Assembly: GCA_004553595.1 (NCBI GenBank)
Contig: SFKZ01000005.1
Location: 21,522-85,521, forward strand
From: Methanobrevibacter ruminantium
Lineage (GTDB): Archaea; Methanobacteriota; Methanobacteria; Methanobacteriales; Methanobacteriaceae
Direction of reading: 5' to 3'
Length of the DNA stretch: 64,000 bases
Position 1 is the first letter of the stretch; each line of letters opens with the position of its first letter. Below the pieces are notes generated by a model that was not told where the DNA came from, did no database searches, and was given only the letters and a program-made list of their open reading frames with translations. Made by a program: the position numbers and the translations under genes. Positions 40,923-49,029 of the stretch are shown piece after piece.

Positions 40923-40957
40923 ATTAAGCTCCTTTGCTTTATTTATTTATTAATTTA

Positions 40958-40986
40958 ATTATAAACAATTTTTATCTAAAAGTAAA
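40958..40986 (-). promoter_or_regulatory. Palindromic-class promoter, minus strand
   Basis: Minus-strand -35 TTTACT (40986-40981) in AAAGTATTTACTTTT, 17-nt spacer, -10 TATAAT (40963-40958), then the GCAAAGGAGC leader. Lies immediately after the terminase stop. Confidence 0.82.
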
Positions 40987-40990
40987 TACT

Positions 40991-42434
40991 TTAAATTGAT
41001 ACTGTTCTAAATCGTCTAGCATGTGAACCATATTCTGATGTGTAGAGTCTTGAATAATTTGCTAGATAAAGACTATCACTCATATCTGGAGAACGATTGA
41101 TTTTCATTCTTATTTTGTCTTTTCCTAAAATTTTTGGTTTGTCACCGTCATAATTAACTTCATGAGCTTGAAGCTGTCGTCTTAAATCTTCAATTGTAGA
41201 AATGTTGTAATAGATTTTTAGACGTCCATCTTCTAAGTCTCTATATAACTGGTAGATATACTCAGAACGTGATTTTCCTGTTGCAGTATATTCTAAGATT
41301 CTCCAACCTTTAATCTGCATTTGACTCACTAATCCTACACCAACACCATTCTTTTCTATACAAATTCTTTTTGCATCGTTTTTTGTAAATCCATGTTTAA
41401 GAGCAAGTTTTTCAAGTTCATCTGCATATTGTCTAGCTATTGGAGTCATAGATTTAATATCAGCATGAAGAGATTTTTGTTCAATTACAACATTATTGCT
41501 TATAACAGTAGCAATCGTTTCATCTCCACCTTTATCTGCAACATCTACGCCTATGAATTTATTAAATATTTCTTTATTATTTTCATCTTTAGGCTGTTCT
41601 GGAATTTCATAAATAATTGCTTTAGATAAACATTCACTTGTAAACAAAGAGTTGTCATCATCAGAATAATTCCAATCTCCTTCATAAAGACGTTTTCTTT
41701 GTTTAGGTTCAAGAGATTTAAGGTTTTCAATATATGATTTAGGCAGAAATGGATTATCATAACAAGTAGCTCTTAAAAAGCATCTATATGCATCAATTTC
41801 TTTTCCTTCGTGATTTACTGTCTTTCCGATTTTCCATTTTTGGAATTCTCCAGCTCCTTGTCTTTCATAAGGGTCATAGAAATATTCTCTTAGAAAATTT
41901 TGAGATGGGTTACATGACATTACAATTTTTCCAGGTCTTTTATACATAATAGATGCTGGACCACGACCTATACGAGACTTAGCAATCTGATAAGCTTCAA
42001 ATGCAATTTCACCTGCCTCATCAATATATACATCATCTAGGTTTGTAGAACCTAAACGCTGAAGGTCTTCATCACCTCGAAGGTCAAGAGACATAAAATG
42101 GATTTTACTTCCATTTACAAATCTAATTTCATTAGCCATATTATCTAATTCATAATCATATCCAGATGTCTGTCTAGGTTCTCTTTTAGTTAGACCTTCT
42201 CTGTTTAGAGTCTGTTTCATTTCTTCAAATGTAGTCAGACGAAGTGCAGGTGATGTCTTTCTACATATTGCACACCTATATCCTGGATATTTTTTCGCTA
42301 AAATTAGAACTACAGAACAAATGCTGCTTGATTTTCCACCACCAGCCGAGTTACGACCCACCAATAAGAATCTCTGATGCACTCTCGTCCATCATGCAAG
42401 TCAAAAGCTCGCTTTGCTTTCTACTCAGATTCAT
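40991..42434 (-). CDS. Terminase large subunit, frameshifted at the Walker A motif
   Basis: DNA-packaging ATPase/nuclease. The N-terminus MNLSRKQSELLTCMM...ASEILIGGS is read from the ATG at 42434 with GGAGGG upstream, but this frame ends in TAA at 42351-42353. The +1 frame continues as RNSAGGGKSSS (Walker A), VYIDEAGEI (Walker B), then the nuclease domain (IGVDVADKGGDETI; KNGVGVGLVSQM; DMSDSLYLANY). Removing one G from the GGG at 42357-42359 joins ILIGG to RNSAGGGKSS and gives about 480 residues, the normal length. Sequencing indel or +1 frameshift at GGG-T are the options. A homing endonuclease gene overlaps the start. Confidence 0.88.
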
Positions 42435-43134
42435 TGGTGAGCCTGCCCTCCTTTCTATCTTTTAACATTTCAATTTCCTCTAGAAGTTTAGGGTTTAATT
42501 TTTTTCCGATTTTCTCTTGTTTTCTCTGAAGACCAAGAAGAAAATTTAATCTTACATCTGGTCGAGCCATTGCTTTTTTAGTATTTTTAGAATTTCTTTC
42601 TTTAACTTCTGGACGAGCCATGGCTTTTTTAGTTTGTTCAGAAATAAATTTTTTATATTCAGGAGTCATTCTTTCAAGCATTATTTTTCTCATTTGCTCT
42701 CTTTTATCTGAATCTTTCATTCTCATAGAGCCTTTATAAGATTTCGCTTTTATTTCTGGTTTAGCCATCGCTTCTTTTGTTTTTATAGAAATAAATTCTT
42801 TTTGCTCTTTTGTTAACTTGATTCCCTTATTAACTGGAATATGTCCTTTTTCCCATTTATATTGATTATCGGAATATTCTTGTGGCATATACCAAATGTT
42901 ATATTCTGGATTTTCTTTTTTGATAAATTCAATCTCTTTTAATGTTAATTCTTCATTTGAAGAACACCAAGATAAAATTTCAACCTTAAAATTTTCTAAA
43001 CCATATTTTTTGATTGCTGATTTAAGATGTTTTCCAGAACCATAATATTTTTTGTCAAATTCTTGCCTTCTATGTTTGCCTATATATCTTTTTCCATTTA
43101 TAAGATTAGTTGTTCTATATACATAACCAAACAT
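42421..43134 (-). CDS. GIY-YIG homing endonuclease with NUMOD3 repeats
   Basis: 237 residues. GYVYRTTNLINGKRYIGKHR is the GIY-YIG core, YYGSGKHLKSAIKKYGLENF the next conserved block, ending in catalytic-type E in LKEIEFIKKENPEYN. Two or three copies of TKEAMAKPEIKAK / TKKAMARPEVKER form NUMOD3 DNA-binding repeats. Inserted exactly between terminase small- and large-subunit genes and overlapping the start of the latter, a classical free-standing homing gene position. It has its own leaderless promoter. Confidence 0.88.
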   Translation of the reverse strand: MFGYVYRTTNLINGKRYIGKHRRQEFDKKYYGSGKHLKSAIKKYGLENFKVEILSWCSSNEELTLKEIEFIKKENPEYNIWYMPQEYSDNQYKWEKGHIPVNKGIKLTKEQKEFISIKTKEAMAKPEIKAKSYKGSMRMKDSDKREQMRKIMLERMTPEYKKFISEQTKKAMARPEVKERNSKNTKKAMARPDVRLNFLLGLQRKQEKIGKKLNPKLLEEIEMLKDRKEGRLTNESE

Positions 43135-43140
43135 AATTAA

Positions 43141-43146
43141 ATTATA
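43141..43146 (-). promoter_or_regulatory. Leaderless-class extended -10 element, minus strand
   Basis: Minus-strand TGA-TATAAT exactly 6 nt before the ATG of the GIY-YIG gene; no Shine-Dalgarno. Confidence 0.65.
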
Positions 43147-43152
43147 TCACAT

Positions 43153-43509
43153 TTAAAATTCTTCCTGCTCTACCTCCAAATCATTCTTATGTTTCGGGTC
43201 AATAATTTCAATTTTAATTTCGTTTGAGTCAAAGAATCCTTGACCAGCATTTAATGTTACTTGGTCACCATATGCAATTTTGTTTATCAATGATGTTGCT
43301 GTTTTGTCTCCAGCCATAGCTTCAGCAATAAGAGACCCTGCAATTACAGTCATAGGCGCATTGTCTGTAAGAATTTTTAGCCATTCTGGTTTTTTCTGAA
43401 TCATCTTATCAGTAAGTTCTTCATTTGTTAGAAGGACTTTGAGTTTTTCTGAAAGAGTATCATTCTTTTGTTCTTTTTTAATCTTATCTATTTCTTCGTG
43501 TTCAGCCAT
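43153..43509 (-). CDS. Terminase small subunit (probable)
   Basis: 118 residues upstream of the large subunit. Charged N-terminus, central helices (EWLKILTDNAPMTVIAGSLIAEAMAGDKTATSLINKIAYGDQV) and a short beta tail FFDSNEIKIEIIDPK, a layout common in small terminase subunits of Gram-positive phages. Position supports the call; the sequence alone is not decisive. GGAGGAATT precedes the ATG. Confidence 0.6.
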   Translation of the reverse strand: MAEHEEIDKIKKEQKNDTLSEKLKVLLTNEELTDKMIQKKPEWLKILTDNAPMTVIAGSLIAEAMAGDKTATSLINKIAYGDQVTLNAGQGFFDSNEIKIEIIDPKHKNDLEVEQEEF

Positions 43510-43522
43510 AATTCCTCCATAT

Positions 43523-44263
43523 TTAAATTATATATTTTTTAAGAGTTGATATAGTTTTTGTATTTGATTTCCTATTATAAGAATACCACTTATTCAAGAT
43601 TGCTTCTTGAGTTTCTAAGTCTATATCAATTAAATTTTCTCTTGAAATCATGTTTTTAATCATCTCAGAGCTATGTGGAACTACTTTGCAAGAATTGTAG
43701 TGGTCATTTATTGTTTTAATTTTTTGTTCTTTATCTAAGCATGGAGAATATAAAATTTCTGCAAAGTCATATGGTCTTCTAAAATACATTACTTTTTTTG
43801 AAACATCATATTCTTTAATATCATTTACAGATATTGGTGATTTATATTCAAATAAGATTAGTTCTATATAATTTCTAAAATAATTCATAAATAATTCATC
43901 ATAGAATGTCTGATATTTATTGTCTGAATTATTAATTCTTCTTATAATCAGAAAAATTGTAGGAATTTTATAGACTGCACCATTGATTGGGTCTAAAGAT
44001 TTTCTTTTTCTAACAATAGAATCAAGACGAGCTACATCTTTGCAAATCTCTTCATAGTTGCAGATTACATCACAATAATCTGAGAATTTAATTGGAACAG
44101 TAAATATTCTCTCATTTTTAACATTTTCAAATTTTGTAATATCGACTCCTCTTTTTTGATTTTTTAGAAGAGCTCTTGCAATTACAATTTGTTTAGCTTG
44201 AAATTTAGGTTTCAAATCCCATTTATTAGAATAATCTATATTTAACGAACTAATATCTCGCAT
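43523..44263 (-). CDS. Hypothetical protein, 246 aa
   Basis: Mixed alpha/beta protein with no motif I recognise. It overlaps the previous gene (44242) by about 20 nt and lies in the terminase operon driven from 44609-44637. The middle contains NYEEICKDVARLDSIVRKRKSLDP and FYDELFMNYFRNYIELILFEYK helices. Confidence 0.55.
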   Translation of the reverse strand: MRDISSLNIDYSNKWDLKPKFQAKQIVIARALLKNQKRGVDITKFENVKNERIFTVPIKFSDYCDVICNYEEICKDVARLDSIVRKRKSLDPINGAVYKIPTIFLIIRRINNSDNKYQTFYDELFMNYFRNYIELILFEYKSPISVNDIKEYDVSKKVMYFRRPYDFAEILYSPCLDKEQKIKTINDHYNSCKVVPHSSEMIKNMISRENLIDIDLETQEAILNKWYSYNRKSNTKTISTLKKYII

Positions 44264-44577
44264 TTATAATATTTTTTCATTTCTCTAGATTCTCTTTTAG
44301 GACAAATTAATACTAAGAATCTATACTTATTTTTTAATTTTTCATAATTGCTAAATTTTAATTCTACAGATGCTTTTAATGAATTATGATTTAGAAAATG
44401 TTTCGTGAATTCTATGTCTGTGCTTAGAATTACAGTATCGTAATATGTGCTTAATTCGTTAATGTCGATTAATTCGCAAATATAATCTTTACATGCATCA
44501 CTGTAAAGTAGTTGTTCATCTATCAGGATAGCTCTCTTTTTACTATGTCTATCTATTGGTAACTGAATGTTCTCCAT
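44242..44577 (-). CDS. Hypothetical protein, 111 aa
   Basis: MENIQLPIDRHSKKRAILIDEQLL..., alternating beta strands and helices (YDTVILSTDIEFTKHFL; YRFLVLICPKRESREMKKYY), possibly a Rossmann-like fold. First gene after the palindromic promoter. No Shine-Dalgarno is obvious; the leader is about 25 nt. Function unknown. Confidence 0.55.
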   Translation of the reverse strand: MENIQLPIDRHSKKRAILIDEQLLYSDACKDYICELIDINELSTYYDTVILSTDIEFTKHFLNHNSLKASVELKFSNYEKLKNKYRFLVLICPKRESREMKKYYKCEILVR

Positions 44578-44608
44578 GTTATTCTCACAGACAAAATAAG
44601 CTAATTTA

Positions 44609-44637
44609 ATTATACTTCTAAAAAAAATAAAAGTAAA
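44609..44637 (-). promoter_or_regulatory. Palindromic-class promoter, minus strand
   Basis: Minus-strand -35 TTTACT (44637-44632) in GTATTTACTTTTA, 17-nt spacer, -10 TATAAT (44614-44609). Starts the terminase operon. Confidence 0.78.
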
Positions 44638-44639
44638 TA

Positions 44640-45188
44640 CTACTTCTTGAACTGCTTATTTAATTGTCTATAATGATAAAGAATGTTCTTTAACTCTTCT
44701 GTTGAAATCTTGTCATGGATTGAATTTTCTATTTCTCTTAAAGCTAGAACACCATATCTATCAATAATATTTTTTCTATAAGTTTTTAAGATTTCTGGTT
44801 GTTTTGAATTTATTTCGTTACACTTATAACAAATTACATTTGCATTAAATGGATTAAATCGTGTAGAAATATATCGTCTAGACTTATAATGTCCTATACA
44901 TGCATCTTCATATGAAAGAAGCTTGTTGCAAATAAAACATCTACAGTATCCCTGAGATTCAATCTGAGTCATTCTCCAATATCTAGAGAACTCTTTGTCT
45001 AACAGATTAATAATTTTACGTCTTTCATCATTTCGTTTACCAGAAGTCTTCTGGTGCTTTCTGGCAATAGGTTTTTTAATCTGCTTCTTTTGAATTTCTA
45101 ATTTTCTTTTTGGACATTGAAATTGAGTGTGTCCAGGTTCTGAACAATATTTACATAATTTTACTTTTTGTCCATTAATCCAAACCAT
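44640..45188 (-). CDS. ninG: NinG/Rap recombination protein with N-terminal zinc knuckle
   Basis: 182 residues. CKYCSEPGHTQFQC at residues 12-25 is a CCHC zinc knuckle. The NinG core follows: RRKIINLLDKEFSRYWR, GYCRCFICNKLLSYEDACIGHYKSRRYISTRFNPFNANVICYKCNE, and KNIIDRYG. NinG (Rap) promotes recombination and processes branched DNA in lambda-like phages. The gene contains a copy of the ACCAGA/TCTGGT palindrome (45047-45063) in its linker, coding KTSGK. Overlaps the previous gene by 14 nt. Confidence 0.83.
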   Translation of the reverse strand: MVWINGQKVKLCKYCSEPGHTQFQCPKRKLEIQKKQIKKPIARKHQKTSGKRNDERRKIINLLDKEFSRYWRMTQIESQGYCRCFICNKLLSYEDACIGHYKSRRYISTRFNPFNANVICYKCNEINSKQPEILKTYRKNIIDRYGVLALREIENSIHDKISTEELKNILYHYRQLNKQFKK

Positions 45189-45576
45189 TTATTTCACAGT
45201 TTCCAAGTATTTCTTCTTTTGTGTCTGAAGAGATTTCATTTTTTTCATCTTCATCTAAACAAGAAATTCCACCTCTAACTTTATCTGAACCATATCTTCC
45301 TACATAAATTTTTGTCCACGCATTTTCTAACATTTCTGCTTCTTTGTATTCAGTAACACCAATATCGTGTGTTTCAACAACTTCTTCAGGCTTGTGGTCA
45401 GCACAAAATTTAGCTTGAGGAATTTTTCCAACTTTTTCACCAAACTGCTGTCTGATTCTTAATTCTAAGTTTTCTGTTGATGATTCTCCAACATAATAAA
45501 AACCATCTTGACATTTTAAGATGTAGATGCTTCTTGGCATCATTCCTTTTACTCTGTTATGAAAAGCTTCACTCAT
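45175..45576 (-). CDS. GIY-YIG-like nuclease
   Basis: 133 residues from the ATG overlapping the upstream stop (ATGAGTGA); an in-frame TTG at 45597 is possible. SIYILKCQDGFYYVGESSTENLELRIRQQFG is the GIY-YIG core with the conserved Arg, and RYGSDKVRGG follows near the C-terminus. Small free-standing GIY-YIG proteins of this type are frequent in phages. Lies between MazG-like and NinG genes, so it may be part of the replication set rather than a homing element. Confidence 0.68.
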   Translation of the reverse strand: MSEAFHNRVKGMMPRSIYILKCQDGFYYVGESSTENLELRIRQQFGEKVGKIPQAKFCADHKPEEVVETHDIGVTEYKEAEMLENAWTKIYVGRYGSDKVRGGISCLDEDEKNEISSDTKEEILGNCEINGLD

Positions 45577-45991
45577 ATAGATTTTTAAATTCTCCAAGAT
45601 TATCTTTATGAGATGGTGGCATCCAACCTTCAGGTTTAACTAAATCTACTCCTCCTGAGTTTGGACGAGTTGGTTTAATTCCTCTTTCTTTTTGAAGATT
45701 TGCTTTCATAACTTCAGTGAATGCTTTTCTTACATCTACTCCAGCATTATAAAGAATTCCAATTGCAAAGATAGATAAATCAACTAATCCATCAACAATT
45801 CCATCTGCATCATGATTTACATTTGCTGCATTCATTGTTTCAGACAATTCTTCAATGCAACAGCTTAATTTAAAATTAAGAATTTCTTTTGTTAGTGGAA
45901 TTTCATTAAATCCATATTTAGAGTTCATTCTTTCAATTTGAGCAATAGGGTCATTTGATTCTATTGCTTTAATGTCTTCTTTATCTAGCAT
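45569..45991 (-). CDS. MazG-like nucleotide pyrophosphohydrolase
   Basis: 140 residues. Helices with EELSET (metal ligands) and DGIVDGLVDLSIFAIGILYNAGVD (second acidic pair) form the all-alpha NTP pyrophosphatase fold; ANLQKERGIKPTRPNSGGVDLVKPEGWMPPSH is characteristic of the phage branch. Removes pyrophosphate from (d)NTPs. Start chosen at the ATG with AAAGGAAAAAA upstream; the frame is open 15 codons further into the kinase gene. Confidence 0.82.
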   Translation of the reverse strand: MLDKEDIKAIESNDPIAQIERMNSKYGFNEIPLTKEILNFKLSCCIEELSETMNAANVNHDADGIVDGLVDLSIFAIGILYNAGVDVRKAFTEVMKANLQKERGIKPTRPNSGGVDLVKPEGWMPPSHKDNLGEFKNLYE

Positions 45992-46481
45992 ATTTTTTCC
46001 TTTCGATATAATTATTAATTGCTTTTTTGATGTCATCAGCTAATTCATAAAATTGAATATCATCTAAAATTTTTTCTATTTCTTCATTAATTGTCATTTC
46101 AGAAGAATTTAGCTTAATTATTTTCTTATATTTAGATGTTGCTAAGCACTTATCAAATAATGATTTATCAATATCATAATCATTTGCATCATATCCATCA
46201 TTTTTAATAGATTGTCTCTTTTTAACATCTTCTTTAGAAGCTGTAAGATAAACTAGCAAATGATATGGATAACTATTAATAAAACTTTCAATTTGTTGAA
46301 AATCATCTTCAATTTCTCTTCCAAATTTTCTAGCATAAGCTCTTGTCGAAAGAGTTCCTCTATCTCGTAGTAAATGAGAATAGTTAGTAACTTTATTAAA
46401 TTCATTGATTAGAGTAGTTTTACCAGTGCAATCAGATGAACCTTCAAAAGTGATAATCCATTTGTTTTTTGGTTTATACAT
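45981..46481 (-). CDS. Deoxynucleotide/thymidylate kinase-like protein
   Basis: 166 residues. The P-loop FEGSSDCTGKTTLINEF lies at residues 12-28, LLRDRGTLSTRAYARKFGREI resembles the substrate-binding DRG block, and LVYLTASKEDVKKRQ is the LID-side conserved strand of P-loop nucleoside and nucleotide kinases. Probably phosphorylates (d)NMPs; the exact substrate cannot be read. Part of the nucleotide operon with ThyX-like and HD genes. Confidence 0.75.
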   Translation of the reverse strand: MYKPKNKWIITFEGSSDCTGKTTLINEFNKVTNYSHLLRDRGTLSTRAYARKFGREIEDDFQQIESFINSYPYHLLVYLTASKEDVKKRQSIKNDGYDANDYDIDKSLFDKCLATSKYKKIIKLNSSEMTINEEIEKILDDIQFYELADDIKKAINNYIERKKYAR

Positions 46482-47010
46482 CTTTTTCCTTTAAATTTTT
46501 AATGCTTACTAATAAGTTCATAACTCTTTTTTCAGCTTCATTCCAAACATCTGTTACTATATCTGTTCTATTTCCTAACATTTTTTCTCTATTAATATAA
46601 TAAAGAACATCAATTGCATCTGCACAATCAACAATCTTCTTTACTAGTTCATCTTTAAGAGCAAGAGAATATTCTTCAAATAATGGAGTAGTTTTCATGA
46701 ACTCAAGTTCTTGACTATCTAATCCTTCTTTTATTGCTGGATTTTTTCTTTTTACTACAAAATTTACATCATTTGTGATTGTTTCTCCCCAGTCATGAGT
46801 TGCAGCTAATTGGCAAGCTAAGAGTGTTTGATGTTCATCTATTTCAAAATGCTTACATAGAATCATTGTAAGTTGAGTTACATAATGCATATGTTCTGCA
46901 TCATTTTCATGAACAATTACATGACGTCCTGCCCATCTTACAATGTTTCCTTGCTTATAAAGGTCATATGATAAAAGCTTATTCATTAAATTTCTAATTT
47001 GCTTTTTCAT
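46474..47010 (-). CDS. HD-domain 5'-deoxynucleotidase (YfbR-like)
   Basis: 178 residues. RWAGRHVIVHENDAEHMHYV, THDWGETITNDV and DCADAIDVLYY supply the H...HD...D metal ligands of the HD superfamily, with the R-W pair of YfbR-type 5'-deoxynucleotidases. Dephosphorylates dNMPs. GGAG lies 6 nt before the ATG, overlapping the end of the ThyX-like gene. Confidence 0.82.
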   Translation of the reverse strand: MKKQIRNLMNKLLSYDLYKQGNIVRWAGRHVIVHENDAEHMHYVTQLTMILCKHFEIDEHQTLLACQLAATHDWGETITNDVNFVVKRKNPAIKEGLDSQELEFMKTTPLFEEYSLALKDELVKKIVDCADAIDVLYYINREKMLGNRTDIVTDVWNEAEKRVMNLLVSIKNLKEKDV

Positions 47011-47926
47011 CTGAACTCCATTTTTCTTTTAGAAAATCATAGATTTGTTGGAATATAGATTTAGGATTTTTATGAGTTCCCATCAAATCTTCACGATGTT
47101 TGTTATATACAAAATCATCTGAACGATATTCAAACTTATCATCTTGAGGTTCAGGTAAATAAAGATTCGTTGAACGTTCTTTTCTAGCATTCATTTGATA
47201 GAATTTATTTTCTTGGTCAATATCAATAAGATGCAGAGATTTGAGTTTTGGATAAACTCTTAAGATTTCTGCCCACATATGCATAGCAACAAGATTGTCT
47301 TCTTTTGGCTGAATTTCTCTATCAATTCTTTGCTTTACAACTTTTACAAGAGTTAGCCAGTCCATCGACATATAATATTGCTGATAAGTTGATTTTGGAA
47401 GAACATATCGAGCATCCATTGTTGAAACTTCACCAGAATCAACTAATTCTTTGTAAATTTTCTTCTGTTCATCACATGTTGCAATATATCTTTTATAAAG
47501 TTCTGGACAGTTAACAATTGATTCTGGAACTACTACATCTTCTTGAGCAAGAGGCCTATCACCTGTGCAAACTGAACTAAACGTAATTTGACGATGTCTT
47601 AGATAATGTGATACTCCAATGTATGAAAGTCCTTTAACAAGAAATGTGAATTTAAATGTTTCAAGACTTCCAGGAAGATGTTCTCCTTTAAACATTCTGA
47701 TAAGAATATCTTCAGCTTCTTCATCTGTATATGATTCTTTAATTCCCCATGTAGCATCAACAAAATTCGGAATATAAGATTTTAACTGTTCCCATGTTAG
47801 ATAAGAACCATCTAATAGATGAACTTCAATTGCTGATTCAAGAGTTTTATATTCAGTCTTAATTTCAGTATTTAGAATGTCTTTTGATTTGTGAACTATT
47901 TTTGGAATATTTTCATTCAATGGCAT
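46994..47926 (-). CDS. ThyX-like FAD-dependent thymidylate synthase, divergent signature
   Basis: 310 residues. YIGVSHYLRHRQITFSSVCTGDR aligns with the ThyX signature RHRx7S, DARYVLPKSTYQQYYMSM with the conserved (E)ARYVLP block, and VKVVKQRIDREIQPKEDN with the R...AQ-x-EI region. At the signature's seventh-residue-plus-one position a Cys replaces the usual Ser, and the N-E-x-S tail is absent. Methylates (or otherwise modifies) dUMP at C5. The C-terminal ~50 residues are an extension. Pairs with dCMP deaminase at 4.2 kb. Confidence 0.72.
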   Translation of the reverse strand: MPLNENIPKIVHKSKDILNTEIKTEYKTLESAIEVHLLDGSYLTWEQLKSYIPNFVDATWGIKESYTDEEAEDILIRMFKGEHLPGSLETFKFTFLVKGLSYIGVSHYLRHRQITFSSVCTGDRPLAQEDVVVPESIVNCPELYKRYIATCDEQKKIYKELVDSGEVSTMDARYVLPKSTYQQYYMSMDWLTLVKVVKQRIDREIQPKEDNLVAMHMWAEILRVYPKLKSLHLIDIDQENKFYQMNARKERSTNLYLPEPQDDKFEYRSDDFVYNKHREDLMGTHKNPKSIFQQIYDFLKEKWSSDEKAN

Positions 47927-48465
47927 TATTCTAGCTCCGTGCTTCCTAGGTCAAAAACTTTTTCACCATTTACATAATCTTGCAATTCAATATCATTTCT
48001 AATGCAGTTGTCTGCAGCTGATGCAATCATAATATTCATCTTTGGACGAGTTGAATTGTCAAATAATGTGATTTCATCTACTCCATTTTCAAGAAGATTT
48101 TCTTTTTCTTCAAGGAATTGGTCTTCAGTAATGATATTATTTTTGAAGTCTTCTTTTAGTTTGTGATATTTTTCTTTTATCATCTTTCCTTTGATTGCAT
48201 ATCCAATTTCAATCAAAACTCCTGTATCTCTAAAAGAAATGTCTGCAAAGATTCCTTTGCAACTGTCAATTCCGATTAAGTCATTTTTGAAAATTTCTTT
48301 AGCTCTTTCTAAAGTCATTGGACCTTCTGCAAGATTTCCTGCATCTAGCCTTGGTTCAAAAATGTTGAACTTTTGTTTTAGTGAAGAAGAAGTAAGTTCA
48401 TAATTTTTCTCTTGCTCTTCACTGAACCACCCAGAAGCTAGATAATAATCATGCTTCTTGTTCAT
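47926..48465 (-). CDS. Nucleoside 2-deoxyribosyltransferase-like protein
   Basis: 179 residues. YYLASGWFSEEQ at the N-terminus, a DL-x-x-ID segment, and FRDTGVLIEIGYAIKGK carrying the candidate catalytic Glu, matching the nucleoside deoxyribosyltransferase fold. MNIMIASAADNCI closes the active site. Exchanges or releases nucleobases from deoxynucleosides. Strong AAAGGAGGCAATT ribosome site. First gene of the nucleotide operon under the 48498-48526 promoter. Confidence 0.8.
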   Translation of the reverse strand: MNKKHDYYLASGWFSEEQEKNYELTSSSLKQKFNIFEPRLDAGNLAEGPMTLERAKEIFKNDLIGIDSCKGIFADISFRDTGVLIEIGYAIKGKMIKEKYHKLKEDFKNNIITEDQFLEEKENLLENGVDEITLFDNSTRPKMNIMIASAADNCIRNDIELQDYVNGEKVFDLGSTELE

Positions 48466-48497
48466 AATTGCCTCCTTTTATTTGTTAAGATATTTTT

Positions 48498-48526
48498 ATT
48501 TTAAATTAGAAGACTAAAAAAGTAAA
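48498..48526 (-). promoter_or_regulatory. Palindromic-class promoter for the nucleotide operon
   Basis: Minus-strand -35 TTTACT (48526-48521) in ATATTTACTTTTTT, 17-nt spacer, -10 TAAAAT (48503-48498). Confidence 0.78.
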
Positions 48527-48528
48527 TA

Positions 48529-48825
48529 TTATTTTAACAAATCATCAATTCCATATTGCTTTGCATCATCAATTGTTTTTCCTTTTTGAGTATTAAAAAA
48601 CCATACAAATGGCATCTCAATTCCAAGTTTTTCTGAAATCTTAGATGCTTCTTTTTTCCAACCATCAAACAATGGTGTTTGTTTTACAACTACATCATAT
48701 CCTGCATTTTTAAACTTTTGAATGATAGAATCGTATTCTCTAGTCTTTCCGCATAGTTTACATTTAGTTGTATATATAAAAGCTTTATTTCTGTTTGGAT
48801 TTTCTGGTCTTTGGTCTATTAGCAT
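48529..48825 (-). CDS. Glutaredoxin-like protein
   Basis: 98 residues. AFIYTTKCKLCGKTREYDSIIQKF has a CxxC (CKLC) redox pair after a beta strand, then PLFDGWKKEASKISEKLGIEMPFVWFFN with the cis-Pro before a strand, as in thioredoxin/glutaredoxin folds. Could supply electrons to nucleotide metabolism. Overlaps the previous gene by about 40 nt, which is long; the start may be slightly further in. Confidence 0.68.
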   Translation of the reverse strand: MLIDQRPENPNRNKAFIYTTKCKLCGKTREYDSIIQKFKNAGYDVVVKQTPLFDGWKKEASKISEKLGIEMPFVWFFNTQKGKTIDDAKQYGIDDLLK

Positions 48826-48997
48826 TCTTTAATTCTTCTTTAAATACCTTAGTTATTTCTTGATACATCTTTGTTTCTGGACTTTGAGCATCAATGATTT
48901 TATTATAAATGCAAGAAGTGTTTTCATATGTATGCTTACATAGTCCACAAATGCATTTTAGCTTATTCTGAGATTTTTTAGATAATATTTCTTTCAT
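48785..48997 (-). CDS. Small Cys-rich protein, 70 aa
   Basis: CICGLCKHTYENTSC near residues 15-29 may bind zinc; the C-terminus is basic (NRPKTRKSKQK). Start has no strong ribosome site. Function unknown. Confidence 0.5.
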   Translation of the reverse strand: MKEILSKKSQNKLKCICGLCKHTYENTSCIYNKIIDAQSPETKMYQEITKVFKEELKNANRPKTRKSKQK

Positions 48998-49029
48998 ATT
49001 TTGAATTATATAATAAAGTATTTATAAAT

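Noticed and set aside
10805..42434. Stop-codon reassignment (TAG or TGA read as Trp)
   Set aside because: In-frame stops occur in only two genes (10805 TAG, 13577 TGA). TGG is used throughout, TGA ends many genes in ATGA overlaps, and no suppressor tRNA is present.
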